From Helichrysum umbraculigerum (lineage: Eukaryota > Streptophyta > Magnoliopsida > Asterales > Asteraceae): 64,000 nt of DNA. A program made the position numbers and the translations under genes. Positions 11,001-22,300 of the stretch are shown in pieces (the stretch's first letter is position 1; each line of letters starts with the position of its first letter). The stretch covers positions 1,998,001 through 2,062,000 of the forward strand of contig CATIUR010000001.1 of NCBI GenBank assembly GCA_949592205.1. The letters run 5' to 3'. The notes beneath the pieces are model-generated. The model was not told where the DNA came from, made no database searches, and saw nothing but the letters and a program-made list of their open reading frames with translations.

Positions 11001-12425
11001 AGTTCCGCCGGTGACGAGAGGAATGCGTACAATTTTCTCGAAACAAACGATTTCGGCTCGGTGCTTGGACAACCAATCCATACCGACGATGATGTCAAAA
11101 CTGCCGATTTCGACAGGTATCAAGTCAATGGGAAAGAGCTCGTTAACTAAGTTCAGAGTGCAATTAGGTATTACACTGTCGGCCTCAATAAGTTTTCCGT
11201 TTGCCAATTCTATTGTGTACTTAGAATCTAAGGCAATAAGTGTAGTGTCAAGAAGTGGGTAAAATTCGTCGGAAATAAAGCTCTTATCAGCACCAGTATC
11301 AAATAATACAGATGCAGTCAAGTTGTTGAGAAGAAGCGTACCCGTGACCACATTCGGGTCTTGACGGGCTTCCCCAGATTTCAGCACAAAAGCTCTTCCT
11401 CGAGCATTGTTGTTGTTCTTGTTGTTGTTGTTGTTCAGCTTCGGGCAGTCTTTCTTGAAATGCCCCGTTCCGTTGCACCCATAACAAGTCTTTGGTGCCG
11501 AGGTGTTGGTGTCAGTGGTGTTTGATCTACAGTCCTTAGCCAAGTGTCCAAATCTCTTACACTTGCTACAGGGACACGAACCAAAGTGGTGTCGTTGGCA
11601 CTTTGAGCAATAGGGCTTGGTTCCCTTGTATGCTCCCTTGTCATCAGAATTGGAGGTGTAGGCTTTAATGGTTTCAGGTCTCTTGGTTTGGTGGTTGTTG
11701 TGGTTGTCGGACCATTTTCTTTTATTGTTGTTGTTGGAGGATGGAGTGGGTGGTTCTGGGTCCTCGTTCATGGCTAGAAGTTCATGGGCCAACCGAATGG
11801 CGCCGTGAAGGGTGGTTTGGTTTGATGAGGCGACATTTCCCCGGACAGGTTCCGGGAGGCCGCGGATGTATTTCTTAATCTTGTCGGACCCAGTACCTGC
11901 CATAGCTGGGCGAAGAACAGTAAGTTGTTGGAATCGGGTGGTGTATCCGACGATATCAGTTCCTTGTACTTTTAAGTTCCAGAACTCTTCGTCCAGCTTG
12001 TGAAGTTGTTCGGACGGGCAATACTCATCAGTGAGCATTTTCTTCAGGTCCTCCCAAGGGAGTAGGTAAGCGGTGTCAATACCCACAGACTGGGTATAGG
12101 AATTCCACCACGAGAGGGCACCATCTTCAAGGGTGCAGGTGGAGAATTTGACCTTGTCGTCTTCCGCACATTTGCTGATGCGGAAAACTGATTCCATCTT
12201 TTCGAACCATCTGATAAGTCCGATGGCTCCTTCAATCCCCTTGAAGCTCAAGGGTTTGCAGTTTTGAAAATCCTTGTATGAACAAGGTTTAGCAGCAGAG
12301 GTTTCAGCGGCATCGCTGTTTCTTGTGGAACCTGGTGGAGTATTCCGAGCTAAGGCTTCAGTAACAGCCTGGGTTATGAGGGAGGTAATCTGGGCATCCG
12401 TGTAAGGTCTTGACTTTGGCGGCAT
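8010..12425 (-). CDS. Gag-Pol polyprotein (Ty3/gypsy), intact, 1471 aa
   Basis: One uninterrupted ORF. Gag core about residues 60-220 (WFEKMESVFRISKC, DEEFWNLKVQG). Two CCHC zinc knuckles, CSKCKRFGHLAKDC (287-300) and CYGCNGTGHFKKDC (314-327), after a further Cys/His cluster at 273-286. Aspartic protease DTGA at 376-379. Reverse transcriptase about 560-760 with YPLPRIDDLF, KIDLRSGYHQ and the catalytic VFIDDIL (709-715; FIDD replaces the usual YxDD). RNase H about 855-970 with YCDAS and TDHKSL. Integrase: zinc-binding H1048/H1055-C1085/C1088, catalytic D1118, D1179 and E1215 with exactly 35 residues between the last two. The C-terminal PIVKVRWNSRRGPEFTWERE (1431-1450) resembles a degenerate chromodomain of Tekay/Del elements. 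It copies the element's RNA and integrates the cDNA. Gag and Pol share one frame, so gag excess would need protein-level control. No frame damage is visible. Confidence 0.96.
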   Translation of the reverse strand: MPPKSRPYTDAQITSLITQAVTEALARNTPPGSTRNSDAAETSAAKPCSYKDFQNCKPLSFKGIEGAIGLIRWFEKMESVFRISKCAEDDKVKFSTCTLEDGALSWWNSYTQSVGIDTAYLLPWEDLKKMLTDEYCPSEQLHKLDEEFWNLKVQGTDIVGYTTRFQQLTVLRPAMAGTGSDKIKKYIRGLPEPVRGNVASSNQTTLHGAIRLAHELLAMNEDPEPPTPSSNNNNKRKWSDNHNNHQTKRPETIKAYTSNSDDKGAYKGTKPYCSKCQRHHFGSCPCSKCKRFGHLAKDCRSNTTDTNTSAPKTCYGCNGTGHFKKDCPKLNNNNNKNNNNARGRAFVLKSGEARQDPNVVTGTLLLNNLTASVLFDTGADKSFISDEFYPLLDTTLIALDSKYTIELANGKLIEADSVIPNCTLNLVNELFPIDLIPVEIGSFDIIVGMDWLSKHRAEIVCFEKIVRIPLVTGGTLSIQGETGGTRINIISCMKTRKYLRKGYQAILAHVMEKKSVEKRLEDVPIVRDFPEVFPEDLPGLPPPRQVEFSIDLVPGAAPVARAPYRLAPSELQELSTQLQELLDKGFIRPSSSPWGAPVLFVKKKDGSFRMCIDYRELNKLTVKNRYPLPRIDDLFDQLQGSSSYSKIDLRSGYHQLRVRDEDIPKTAFRTRYGHYEFQVMPFGLTNAPAVFMDLMNRVCKPYLDKFVIVFIDDILIYSRTEQEHAQHLKTILELLKHEELYAKFSKCEFWMQTVQFLGHVIDKQGIHVDPSKIEAIKCWQAPTTPTEVRQFLGLAGYYRRFIENFSKIALPLTALTQKEKKFDWTDKQESAFQLLKQKLCSAPILSVPEGNDDFVVYCDASHQGLGCVLMQRDKVIAYASRQLKVHEKNYTTHDLELGAVVFALKIWRHYLYGTKCTIFTDHKSLQHIFDQKDLNMRQRRWVELLTDYDCEIRYHPGKANVVADALSRKERVKPLRVRALGMTIHNDLINQALTAQLEALKPENLINEALRGMDKQFETKPNGAKYFSNRIWLPSFGNLRDLVMNETHKSKYSIHPGADKMYHGIKEMYWWPNMKADIATYVGKCLTCSKVKAEHQKPSGLLQQPEIPQWKWEQITMDFITKLPKTSSGCDTIWVIVDRLTKSAHFLAIKETDKMERLTRIYLKEIVSRHGVPISIISDRDARFTSRFWQSLQKSLGTRLDMSTAYHPQTDGQSERTIQTLEDMLRACVVDFGKNWENHLPLCEFSYNNSYHTSIKAAPFEALYGRKCRSPICWTEVGDTQLTGPEIIHETTEKIVGIQNRLKAARDRQKSYADVRRKHLEFQVGDKVLLKVAPWRGVIRFGKRGKLNPRYIGPFEILEKIGPVAYRLQLPAELSSVHNTFHISNLKKCLSDETLIIPLDEIQIDDKLHFVEEPLEIMDREVKQLKQSRIPIVKVRWNSRRGPEFTWEREDQMRLKYPHLFPDNAPTVQSS

Positions 12426-12702
12426 GACTCTTCAATAAAAGAAATGAAGATACATGAGATTTTTGCAAGAAGGTTGTATGTATTTCAGATGTACATGTAT
12501 AAAGGTGGTAATACATAACATCAATATGGAAAATGACAATTAATATGAGTTGAACAACAAGAAATATTTGATAGATGATGCTAGTTCAAAGGTTACATCC
12601 TACGGATGTATTACAAAAGGTGTCGGGAATTATCACATCCGACTGAAACATAGAGTAGTGCTTAGACAGTTACTAGATTACAGGATAAAGACTACACTAG
12701 TT

Positions 12703-13188
12703 TTAACGTAGATTAATTTGTTCCATCATCGTGACAAGACGGTCCACAGTGTTTGCAAGCCTGCTAGCTTGTCGGGCGTTGTCTTCTGCTAATGCTAGTC
12801 GCTGTACCAATCCGCGGGTATATTCTTCCGTTTCCCGTGAGCATTGTTCACACTCCTCAAGTCTGTGTTTCGAAAGAGTGGTTTCCACGCTTATCTCCAC
12901 CACTCTGTTGAGAAGAATGTCCACATTTGTAACGGTGGTTTCATGATTCTCAGAGACTTGTTCGATGCGCTCAAGTGCTGTAAGTCTCCAGTTTTCGTTT
13001 GTTTCCTGCAACACGACATCCATGGTGCGAAGTCGTTGCTCGTGTTGGTTCACCCTAGCAGCTAAGGCGGGCATGGTGAAGTGAGTGGAGTACGGGCCAG
13101 CTCGAGGTAACCTGTTGTTCCTCCTTGCTACCCTTGGGTTCTGCGACCCGGATTGAGAACGAGATGAATCGGATGGGATGTTTGCCAT
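12703..13188 (-). CDS. Extra ORF upstream of gag, coiled-coil protein, 161 aa
   Basis: This ORF lies between the primer site and gag on the element strand, in the same orientation, ending about 280 bp before the gag-pol start. The start MANIPSDSSRSQSG is the first ATG of the frame. The N-terminal 35 residues are Ser/Arg/Pro-rich and probably disordered. From residue 40 on the sequence is charged and helical with heptad-like hydrophobic spacing (ALAARVNQHEQRLRTM; HRLEECEQC; LVQRLALAEDNARQASRLAN; VDRLVTMMEQ), so a long coiled coil is likely. No zinc knuckle, protease or membrane segment is visible. I do not recognise a named family. A structural or RNA-binding accessory is conceivable but unproven. 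The gag-only element at 39656-42155 shares the leader sequence before this point but lacks the ORF. Confidence 0.72.
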   Translation of the reverse strand: MANIPSDSSRSQSGSQNPRVARRNNRLPRAGPYSTHFTMPALAARVNQHEQRLRTMDVVLQETNENWRLTALERIEQVSENHETTVTNVDILLNRVVEISVETTLSKHRLEECEQCSRETEEYTRGLVQRLALAEDNARQASRLANTVDRLVTMMEQINLR

Positions 13189-13501
13189 TTCTGAGACAAA
13201 GCGTTAGTAAGATTGAGGCCTATATTCATATAGTCCCTATATAATATAGCCTATTGAGTGTCTAGCATAAACATGTTTAAGTCTCGGTTCTCTCGAAGTC
13301 AGAGTCTTCTATTGTACCCTGTTCAGCCATAACCCCTTTCAGATCTTACATCATTTTCGCTTAATTGTACATAGTTGATCAGGCTATGTTAAATTAAACT
13401 CGCATGATGTAATCACTGAACCGGTTATACCTAATAAGGGATACTGCCTAATGGTCATAGTCTAGGCTCACTAAATGCAACCTAGTTCACTACAACCTTA
13501 G

Positions 13502-13513
13502 GCTCTGATACCA
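13502..13513 (-). other. Primer binding site, initiator Met-tRNA type
   Basis: On the element strand TGGTATCAGAGC lies four bases inside the 5' LTR end. It is complementary to the 3' end of plant initiator methionine tRNA, the usual primer of plant chromoviruses and copia elements. Confidence 0.92.
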
Positions 13514-13516
13514 ATC

Positions 13517-15795
13517 TGTAACACCCCCAAATTTAACGGTTTGCGGAAGCATACGTTGGGTGTTACTAATCAATATACAAAGCACAAGATTAATAGTAAA
13601 CGACCTCTAAATGAGACGTTTAGAAAAGGTTTCATAAATAATAATCGTTTGAAAACCGTGGGTTTTCGTATACAAAAAGTAGTTCCCTAGAGTCCACGCG
13701 TATAGCGGGAGATTCTATTACATAATCGTAATTACAAAAGATAATGCCAAAGAATCTCCGTTAAATGCAGTTTGGAAATCATGCGACTCTAGCTAGTAAT
13801 CCTGGAGTGATCCTACTCCGTATGTGTACCTGAGATACAAAGCTAAAAAGTGTCAACCAAAAAGGTTGGTGAATCTCACAGGTTTAGTAATAAGTAGATG
13901 TAATGAACCACAAGTATGTACCCGTATTGCTATCAAGCAAAGTAAGTTAATCAGTATATCAGTACAGTGCCATGAGCTCATAAGTTGAAGCTTAACCGTG
14001 TAGTGTGAAATAAATCACGTACCCCCGTGAGTGCTATCCGCACACTCATATGTAACAAATACTAATATGTCTGTTTCTACGTGTAAATCAGTACGTGGTG
14101 GCGCTACCACCCCAGACAGGGATTGTCAGTCCCAGATGGATCCATCTACTAGTAATCGTGCTTAAGTCCATAACTAACAACTTACGATTAGGAGGCTTTC
14201 AGTGGATAAAAGTAACTCATGCGTTTGTTTGTAATCAGTAATGTTTTCAGTTCAGTACATTGTGTTCATACGTAAAACAGTTGCTAAGTATCTCACCCCA
14301 AAGTATAAAACAGTAAAAGTGGGGCTGTAAGACTCACCTGAGTCTTTGCAAGTACGTTTATGTCAATAAACGAGTAAGTAGTATCAACCGTAGGTTCTCC
14401 GAACCCGTAACCTTCTAGTGCCTAAACACGTAAGGTTAAGTAAGTAGATGTCTCGCAAGACCATCTAGGCTAGTTGTTCATACCCCGTTGTGTTAAATGT
14501 TGGTTCGTTCACGTTCGTGTCAAAGTATATACGGCCCGTTGGTGGTTTGTTATAATTAAAGTTTTATCGTTAATAACGCAATTTAGAGTGATTGTAATAG
14601 AAAGTATGTTCTATGATGTTTGTTAAGTCGTATAGTATAAGTATTGGAAGTTGTGTAAGATCGACACTTAGTAAAATCCGAGTTTTCAAGGTTCTGTCAT
14701 GTGCGACGTAGGGTGTGACGTCGGGTGCGACGTCGGGTGCGACGTAGGCATGTACGTCGCATGATTCGACCTTCGCAAATCAATGCGACGTGGAGGTTTG
14801 CGACGTTAAAGTCTACGTCGCCATGTGCGACGTCCGCAATTTAATGCGACGTAAGGAGCTGCGTCGCTAGTGCGACGTGGAGGTTTTTGTGCGACGTAGG
14901 CCGCGACGTCGCAGAGGCCCCTGGCCAAATGCGACGTAGCGGTCTGATGGCCGGAATTTTTGTCGAAAACGAGTTTTCCGGTTTCCGTTGGGTCCAAATC
15001 TTTTACCCAACCCTCATATGAACATATTAAGCCTATTAAAACCGCAAACTAGTAAAAATGATCAAAAACGAGAGATATCGGGATTTGTCGGAAACTTACA
15101 AAATGTCGGATCGAAAATCCGGAAAGATAGGAATGTAGATCGTGTTGAGATGAACGTTTTTCTCCAAAGATGTGGTATGATTCGGCGTCGTTTACTACGT
15201 TTATTTGTTGATTTTGATGGTGGTGGTGAGATGGTGAAGTAGAGAGAAAAAGAAAGAAAGAGAAAGAAGAGAGAGGGTGTGATTGGTTGAATGAGAAAGA
15301 AAAAGGTGGGAGGTGGAGGTTTATCCTCCACTTTCCAGTCCCCGTTCCCCGTGCGGTGTTCGTTTGCTCCGTCGTTTAAGCGTTAAATAATTATTTTACG
15401 CGTTTAATTATATTTATAAAATCACAAATCTTGCTAAATAATTTGCTTAAATTATTTCCTTAAATCTTTAATAGTTTAAATTAAATTTAATTACTTTTGT
15501 TATTAAATCGTGTGAGTTATGATTCTTGTAATACAAGACAGTTACTAATTGTTATAAAATAGCGTTTTGGTCATAGTTGCGTTATTTTAGCTTATAAACA
15601 CTTGTTCACCAACGTCCGTGTTAACCGAAATAGAATTTCATTCTATTTAAGTTGCGTACGATTTAATCAAATCGCAAAGTTGTATATATCAACCAACATA
15701 TAATCCGATACATAAATTAGCCTAACATAGAACTAATTACATGTATTAACAAAGAATTAGGCGCTAATACTAGCCCTAATTTGGCGGTTGTTACA
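13517..15795 (-). repeat. 5' LTR of the complete gypsy element
   Basis: 2279 bp, same boundaries as the 3' LTR (TGTAAC...GTTACA). On the element strand it contains, in order, a CT-rich leader-like stretch (about 15340-15240), the GCGACGT array (14944-14701), a block ACCAACGGGCCGTA shared with two other LTR types (about 14526-14542), a donor-like CAGGTGAGT (14340-14332) and an acceptor-like TGTATCTCAG (about 13839-13830). Confidence 0.95.
14701..14944. repeat. GCGACGT/ACGTCGC word array in the 5' LTR
   Basis: Counterpart of the array at 6882-7125. Two of the few differences between the LTRs fall here: one word TGTGACGTC reads TGCGACGTC, and one GCGACC reads TCGACC. Confidence 0.9.
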
Positions 15796-15800
15796 CAACA

Positions 15801-17331
15801 AGACACATATACATAAACACAAACCCGTGAAACCCCAAAACAATTTCTAAGTCAAAGTTAATTTTAGAAATCATTATAAATAAACCACTACTATTTATCC
15901 GGTAATACATGTTCTTCACAATCGCCGGCGATTGGGTGACCGGAAAAATGGTGACTAGAAAAATCGTGTTTATATAAGTTCGATGAATCGTGTTTAAATA
16001 TCGTGTTTATAGATGTAATTCGTGACTTCGCTAGAGGATAAATTCCATTTGCTATTCGCTGGAGTGTGCCGGCATTGTCATCGGATTTTGCTGTCGTTGT
16101 TACCAGACTCTGCAACTACTGGCCGGAAAGAGCACGCCACTTTAGAGATGAGGATTACGTTGTGTAACAAATTTTTGTTATAGATTTATATAATAAATAT
16201 TTTATCATAACATTTTGTTTGTTGTATTCATATCTAGATCTGAGATAGGTGCTTGAAATTAATGAAAAGTCAAACATGAATATCCATTTTTTTTTTTTAA
16301 TCCTAGAAGCTAATAATACCCACGTGTGCTTTTCTTTATCCACGTCAAGTTTTTAAAGCATGAAAAACGGATTCATAAGCGTAAGTTACCGGTTGATCAG
16401 GTAACAGGTTACCATGTTGCTGGCTGGGTAGGTTGCATACTTGGAGTACTTGGTGGAAGTACATAGTCGATTTTTGTGATTTACCCTTTTAGGAATGCTT
16501 AACCATATACCATTGATGACTTGAGACATAGACTTTACTGTAATAATATATATGCGAAAATATAAGTTCTCGAAATTGGAGAAGCAAATTACAATTGTAC
16601 GGAGTATAATTCTATGTCAATCCATTTTGAAATTCTAACTGAACATTATCAAACATAGCTTACAAGGTTATTGCGTACAACCACACGACCTCAATCAAAA
16701 TTGGGACCTCATCGCTTCATTAGGCATACAATGAATCACGCAACTTAGTTTTGCAAAAGAAAAAAGAATTACAAGCAAATCCTAAATATTTTACAAATTA
16801 AAGTACCATCTTTGGTTATATATTTTTTAAAAGCAATATGCTCCATTAAAAAACTCTATCCTTTGTAGCGAGTAACGTGACGTTTTGGCGTTTGATATTA
16901 TTTTGTTTGCTTTTATGTAAATGGCACTCAATATAATTACGCTTCGAGAGGTAAAGAACAAATGACTTTCTTGCTTAATGGTTTGGCGGCACCTTAAGTT
17001 TCTATTTGGTGAAAGTTCGAATCTGTCTATATGCTTTGAGTTGACTACATATTGTTGCCGAGTATTATAACTTCCTACGCGTTGATTATAATATTTTACA
17101 AAGATTGTTTATTTTGGAGTTACTAGCTCTAATCTTGGATACTTAGATTAAGTATGAGATTGGACTCATTATGTGCAATTACAAAATAAATATTGTTGTC
17201 AAAAAACTAATTGAAAATGATCAATCTTTCTTAGTGTGATTGTCTGTACCAGTTACTAATGTTATTAGTTAATTCAGATAATTTTATAAGTCAATTATTA
17301 CTAACCTCACAATCATAAGCGTTAAAATCAC
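15801..17331. other. Intergenic stretch, mostly unrecognised
   Basis: No gene supported. At about 16945-17090 there is a possible second tRNA-derived SINE: a box-B-like GAAAGTTCGAATCTG (about 17008-17022) follows TTAATGGTTTGGCGGC, but no target duplication was found. The 74- and 62-residue minus ORFs at 15891-16343 show no domain. Confidence 0.35.
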
Positions 17332-17339
17332 ACTACATG

Positions 17340-17914
17340 TAGGGATGGCAATCAACATTCGATCCAGTGGATATCCATCCACCCGATCCATCGGTGTCAT
17401 CCGAAATATATATATATATATATACGTGTACATGTACTTACACTATGAACTTATAAATAGTATAATATTATAATTATTTAAGAGGATTGTTCTTATATCT
17501 TTAGATCCCCCAAATATATTTACCTTTCTATCATAATTTATCATCATTTATTTTTAGTAAATCAAGATTCTTACATCTCTATTTATAGGCTAGCAAAATG
17601 TAGATAAAATTTAATTCCTACTATATTTCGGAGGTCACTAATAGATGAAAAACAATAAACAAGTAATTTGTATCTTTAGAAACTATGTTTTACATATATT
17701 ATGTATCAAATTATGTCAAGATTATAACAATATTTAACAATTTTTTTTAATATCCAATGGATATCCATGAACCCGCTCCATCCATCGGATATGGATGTGG
17801 ATGAATGATTTGTCATTTTAATGGATATGGATTGGATGCGGACAAAGAAAAATAAATGGATATGGATATGGATATAGCGTCACCCGATCTATATCCGATC
17901 CATTGCCATTTATA
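17340..17914. mobile_element. hAT-type MITE (575 bp)
   Basis: Starts TAGGGATGGCAAT and ends ATTGCCATTTATA, giving terminal inverted repeats with a GGCAAT core. A perfect 8-bp target duplication ACTACATG lies at 17332-17339 and 17915-17922; 8 bp is diagnostic of hAT elements. Subterminal regions are full of GGATATCCAT, GATCC and GGATATGGAT words in both orientations, a common hAT subterminal pattern. There is no coding capacity. It contains a short (TA)n run near 17408. Confidence 0.87.
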
Positions 17915-17922
17915 ACTACATG

Positions 17923-18815
17923 TAATTAATTATGTAATTGTCCCCTTGGTTATAATACCATATTTCCATTTTGTTATGGTATAACCATAACTAATCGGGT
18001 GTTTACAACATGTAAGTTTTATTCATACGCCATAAGTTATGATAATTTATACTGTTTGCTTTAACACATCATCAATTTTCACGTGACTAACCAATAGGAA
18101 AAAATAAAAGGTATTTTGTAATCAACCTGTGTGTTTTCAAAAAGGACAAATTTTGTGTTCCTTTAGATTTGAAAGTGAGCAACTCTACATCTCTTATCAG
18201 TTATCTCTAACGACTTGATTTCATCGTCTCCCTAAACTTGCCCTAGCTTCTTCTCTGTGATTTGGTTGAGCTTCTTCTCCTCCTCCTCCCAAATTGCTCT
18301 TCGTTTCACCCACCATCGCTGCTACTTCTCTTCCGTAATTAACAAAAGTATGCCCTTCTCCCCTTATTTTCTTTAATTTAAATTTAATTATGTTTCCACT
18401 GCTCATCTTCTTATCATTTTCAACTGCTCTTGTTCTTCAATCCTCATGCTTCACCACATAAATAATAAACATATTTAACAAAATAAAAAAAAGGGGTTAA
18501 CTTGTTATATGATGATGTGTATATATATGTTATTGATCCACTGACAGTGGTCAACAAATTGAGATAAATTTTTAACAGTTATCTTGTTTTTATATCTTAA
18601 TTTGTAAATTAACAACTGTATTCTACCTTGCAATTTGAAGCCAATATTGATTATAGTTTGTGTTCAACTCTATTGCATTGTGAGACTGCATTGTGATTTC
18701 AGTGTATGTGTTTAATTTTGCTGCTTTCATTTCTTGCTCCCTACCAAAGCAGTGAAATTCTTTGAATTTCGTAACTAATTTCATTTCAGTGCGTTTGATT
18801 TCTCTAGGTCACTAA
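17923..18815 (+). promoter_or_regulatory. OEP37 upstream region with candidate 5' UTR exon
   Basis: A pyrimidine-rich, leader-like stretch (about 18190-18345; CTTCTTCTCCTCCTCCTCCC) precedes a possible donor AAA|GTATGC near 18347. The matching acceptor could be near 19268 (ATCATCAG then GTTC), 45 bp before the OEP37 start. A 5' UTR intron holding the Tourist MITE would result. Signals only; no TATA box is assigned with confidence. Confidence 0.4.
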
Positions 18816-19154
18816 GGGTGCGTTTAGTTACAGAAAACTCCCCACTTTTCTTGGAAAATTCTTTAAAAAAACAAGAAAATTAGGAAACGTGTTCAAATTT
18901 GAGTTTTCTATAAAACTTTTCTAAGAAAAGGAAAATTCTTGTTTCCTTTTTATAACTACAAAGTTGAAAACTACTTTTGGTGGTTTTCTAAGTTCTCCAT
19001 CTTTACTCTTCCTTGGAGAAGGAAAACTCCATCCCTTACAACTAAACACGTTTTCTAGATTTTTCATGTTTTTCAGGAGAATTAAAACACTTCTCATTCT
19101 CTAGAGAAATGGAAAAAGAAAAATGGAGAAATTTTTCTGTAACTAAACGTGCCC
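18816..19154. mobile_element. Tourist-like PIF/Harbinger MITE (339 bp)
   Basis: Terminal inverted repeats of about 22 bp: GGGTGCGTTTAGTTACAGAA on the left and GGGCACGTTTAGTTACAGAA read in reverse on the right. Target duplication TAA at 18813-18815 and 19155-19157, the three-base type of PIF/Harbinger elements. The interior is rich in GAAAA/TTTTC and could fold on itself. It lies 160 bp before the OEP37 start codon. Confidence 0.86.
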
Positions 19155-19313
19155 TAATCATTTCATTGAATTTTTCCCTACAAAGGTGCAAAATGCTTAA
19201 GTTTCAAAATGAAAACCATAATAATGAGAGTTGAAGGGTAGAAGCTTCATCATCATTATCATCATCAGGTTCATTGCTTTAGTAACAGGAAAGCGATAAT
19301 AATCAGAGGGGAG

Positions 19314-22300
19314 ATGGTTGAATATGCATCGTCGAACCTTAATTCTGTAAATCATCTTTCATCTAATGCCGCCGAAACAAAACCATCTGTTGGTCGAGGA
19401 TTCCCGTCTATCCGAGTGACGACCGAGTTCGATAGCGACACATCTGTTTTCTTCCACAAGGTATCCTGCAAGTTGTTAGACAGTTTGGCTAAGATCAAGT
19501 TATGCTTCCAGAACGACAACAAAGGACGTCTCTCCGACCCTCAATTAGCCTTCACCTCTAAACACCTCTCCTGTCACTACGACCTCCAGGAACACAATGC
19601 TCTCCTCAATGGCTCTTTTGAGATTGCACCTGGTTTGCAGCTCACTGCCGCTCATGATGTTAAGGTACTTCTTTTGTCCCTAGCTCTTTTTAATTCTTGG
19701 TTTGTTTTTGTATTGATGGATGCCAATTGCTTATGCAGGCACAACTAGGAGAAGTGACAATGGTTGCTGATCTTGCTCCTGCTTGCAAACTCGAGTTGAC
19801 TTCTCCCCTTCCATCTGTTGGTTTGGTGAGCATGCTATAAGCAAACACATAATTCTCGTTGACCTTATATAAATCCTGAAGTTTTGTATTTACTTTCAGC
19901 CAAAAGCAACCTTGAGATTTCCCTTTGGTGAAGTGTCGTTAGAGGAAAATGAGGAGGAAGAGGAGGATGCAATTCCAAAGTTGTCAGTTAGTGGAATATT
20001 TAAAGGTCAACTTCTTAATGGAATATGCAATGCTCAATACAGGGATGATAATTTGAATTTAAGATACTCCTACAAGGTAATTACTTATCCCAGCGTTGTT
20101 GTCTTTTTTTTTTTTTTGTCTTACTGTCTTTATGACTCAAAGATATTTTAAAGCCTTTTGTTCTATGCCGCATCAAGTTATATTTTGTATGAATTAATTG
20201 TTACAGGATCAACATATGACCTTCATCCCAAGCATTTCTCTGCCTTCAAATGCATTATCCTTCGCATTTAAGCGTCAGTTTGGTCCATCTGACAAGTTGA
20301 GGTGAGCCCATAGCTGTAAAATGTTCTTGTTGATATGCTCTCTCATTGAGCCCAGATAATATTACCAAGGGAAGTTGCAAATATGTGAATATGTGATGAT
20401 GGATATGCTGTGATATTGACTTAAAAAATTGAATTGGATGCTTTTATGATAATGTTCTGCTGCTAATTTGTTTAGTTTAGTTTAATTTATACTTTTGTGT
20501 TCTGCAAAGTTAATGCATGTCTCTTGTTTTAAAATCTATAATTATAAATTATATGAAGCAGCAGCAACTGATACATGAAGCATATGCATTATATTTTACT
20601 CCACTAGTCTGTTAGTCGACGAGTTCTGTTGCGTTGCAGAGCCTAAAACTGGGTGGTTAAATAATATACCCTTTAGAAACACTTTAGGTTAGATTTACAG
20701 ATTATTGCATAGGCTGCTTATTGGTTGACAGAAATAAGTATTATGTAGACTATACATGTATTGCTGCTTAGTTTTTCGTAATACAAGGCAATTATCTTTG
20801 CTCAATCTGTACAGTTTTTGCATGCCATTCTAGAGTTCTGCTTAATTTTAGTATACATACTACATATTAGAGTTCAAACAGATGTTGGTTTTTATGATAT
20901 CTCTGGTATTTTTTTCCAGCTATTTGTACAACTTTGATACAAATTTTTGGAGTGCCGTCTATAAGCACACAGTTGGCAAGGAATACAAAGTCAAAGCTGG
21001 CTATGACTCAGAAGTACGATTAGGTTGGGCATCTATGTGGGTAAGCTTCATCTGACTCTCCTATAATGAACGCTTTCGACTGTGATAGGTCTTCAAGTAA
21101 CCATTTTTAAGGATGTAATGATTGTTCCTCGTTATTAACTGGATGTGTCTATTCTTTCATTTTCTTGATATTACTATTACCCATTTCCCATTTTTCATTT
21201 AGTTTCATTAGATATTTCGTTAGTGAAATCCTCACTTTTCATGAGAATGAAGATCGGGGGGCTCCTTATCTAGAACCGTAAAAAATCTCTACAATAAAGA
21301 ATTAATTTTTGGAGATAATCTTCTTACCACCCTTGGTTTTCATGGAAGGATGGTAAGAGTGGAAAGTAGTTTGTTGGTGCCATAAATGTTTGGAATTTTG
21401 ATAGCTCTTCGATACTAGCGTAGAGCCGTAGAGGTTTATAACTAAAGTCATGGTGCAAGACTTAATGAAGCTCTAAAAAGTATGATAATAGGTAAGGTTT
21501 TAGGCTTAATAATTTCTTCCGGATGTTTGGAGATCCTTTGGGATATGATAGTAGGTCTCACGTCGTACTTTAATGTACTTTGGCAGTAACATATTTGTCA
21601 GTTCCATTGGACCTCAGTATTGATTAAAGCAATAACTTGTCAGTTCCATTGGACCTCTGTTTTCCTCAAACTCTTCTTGACTTAATTTTTTTCTATGGTA
21701 GGCACTTGATTTTATCCATGGATTCGCGATGACCATTTTTCATGTATCAAACTTCAGATATGTAGCCTTTCTTGAATTCCCTAACACACACTTCATATCT
21801 ACATCCTTCTTTTTCCTTCTGTGGATATCGACCTGCTCCCCATGAGGCCATGAGTAATACTCCCCAGATTGCACGTCTCGTTGAGTCATTCTTAAAGCCA
21901 CTGACCCACTGTTAATTTGTATAGCCACATGCTAAAAAGGTCTAATTTCCTTCACTGAATCTTCCTCATATTTCATTTGAGTAACTTTTAAAGCATTTTC
22001 CATAACCTTGTTCCAATATTTATATGATAACTCTCCTCGTTTTACTTCCTTGCTTTCAAACACCTATTTTTCCGTACAACTTATCATTACCAATTTCAAC
22101 ACCACGTGAAGAATCGTTGATAACAAAATTTGCTACAATACCACTTTTCTATTTGTCTTCAACATTATTCAGCTCAGGGAAACCACTAACCACCATCATG
22201 CATTGCCTTTTAGGATGAAGGAATTAAGCCATTTTCATGGAACAAGTTGACAACAGTTCGCCTGTACATGAGTGTCATGTTGTACATGTACCCTCTTATT

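Larger units (their letters stand above)
5698..15795 (-). mobile_element. Complete Ty3/gypsy chromovirus-type LTR retrotransposon (10,098 bp)
   Basis: Element on the minus strand. The 5' LTR is 13517-15795 and the 3' LTR is 5698-7976, both exactly 2279 bp. A perfect 5-bp target duplication CAACA lies at 5693-5697 and 15796-15800. Order on the coding strand: 5' LTR, Met-tRNA primer site, an extra coiled-coil ORF, a single gag-protease-RT-RNaseH-integrase ORF, polypurine tract, 3' LTR. About six substitutions separate the two LTRs by eye (roughly 0.3%), so the insertion is very recent. All coding parts look intact and the element may be autonomous. RT and integrase resemble the Tekay/Del chromovirus lineage; that assignment is my inference. 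Confidence 0.96.
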
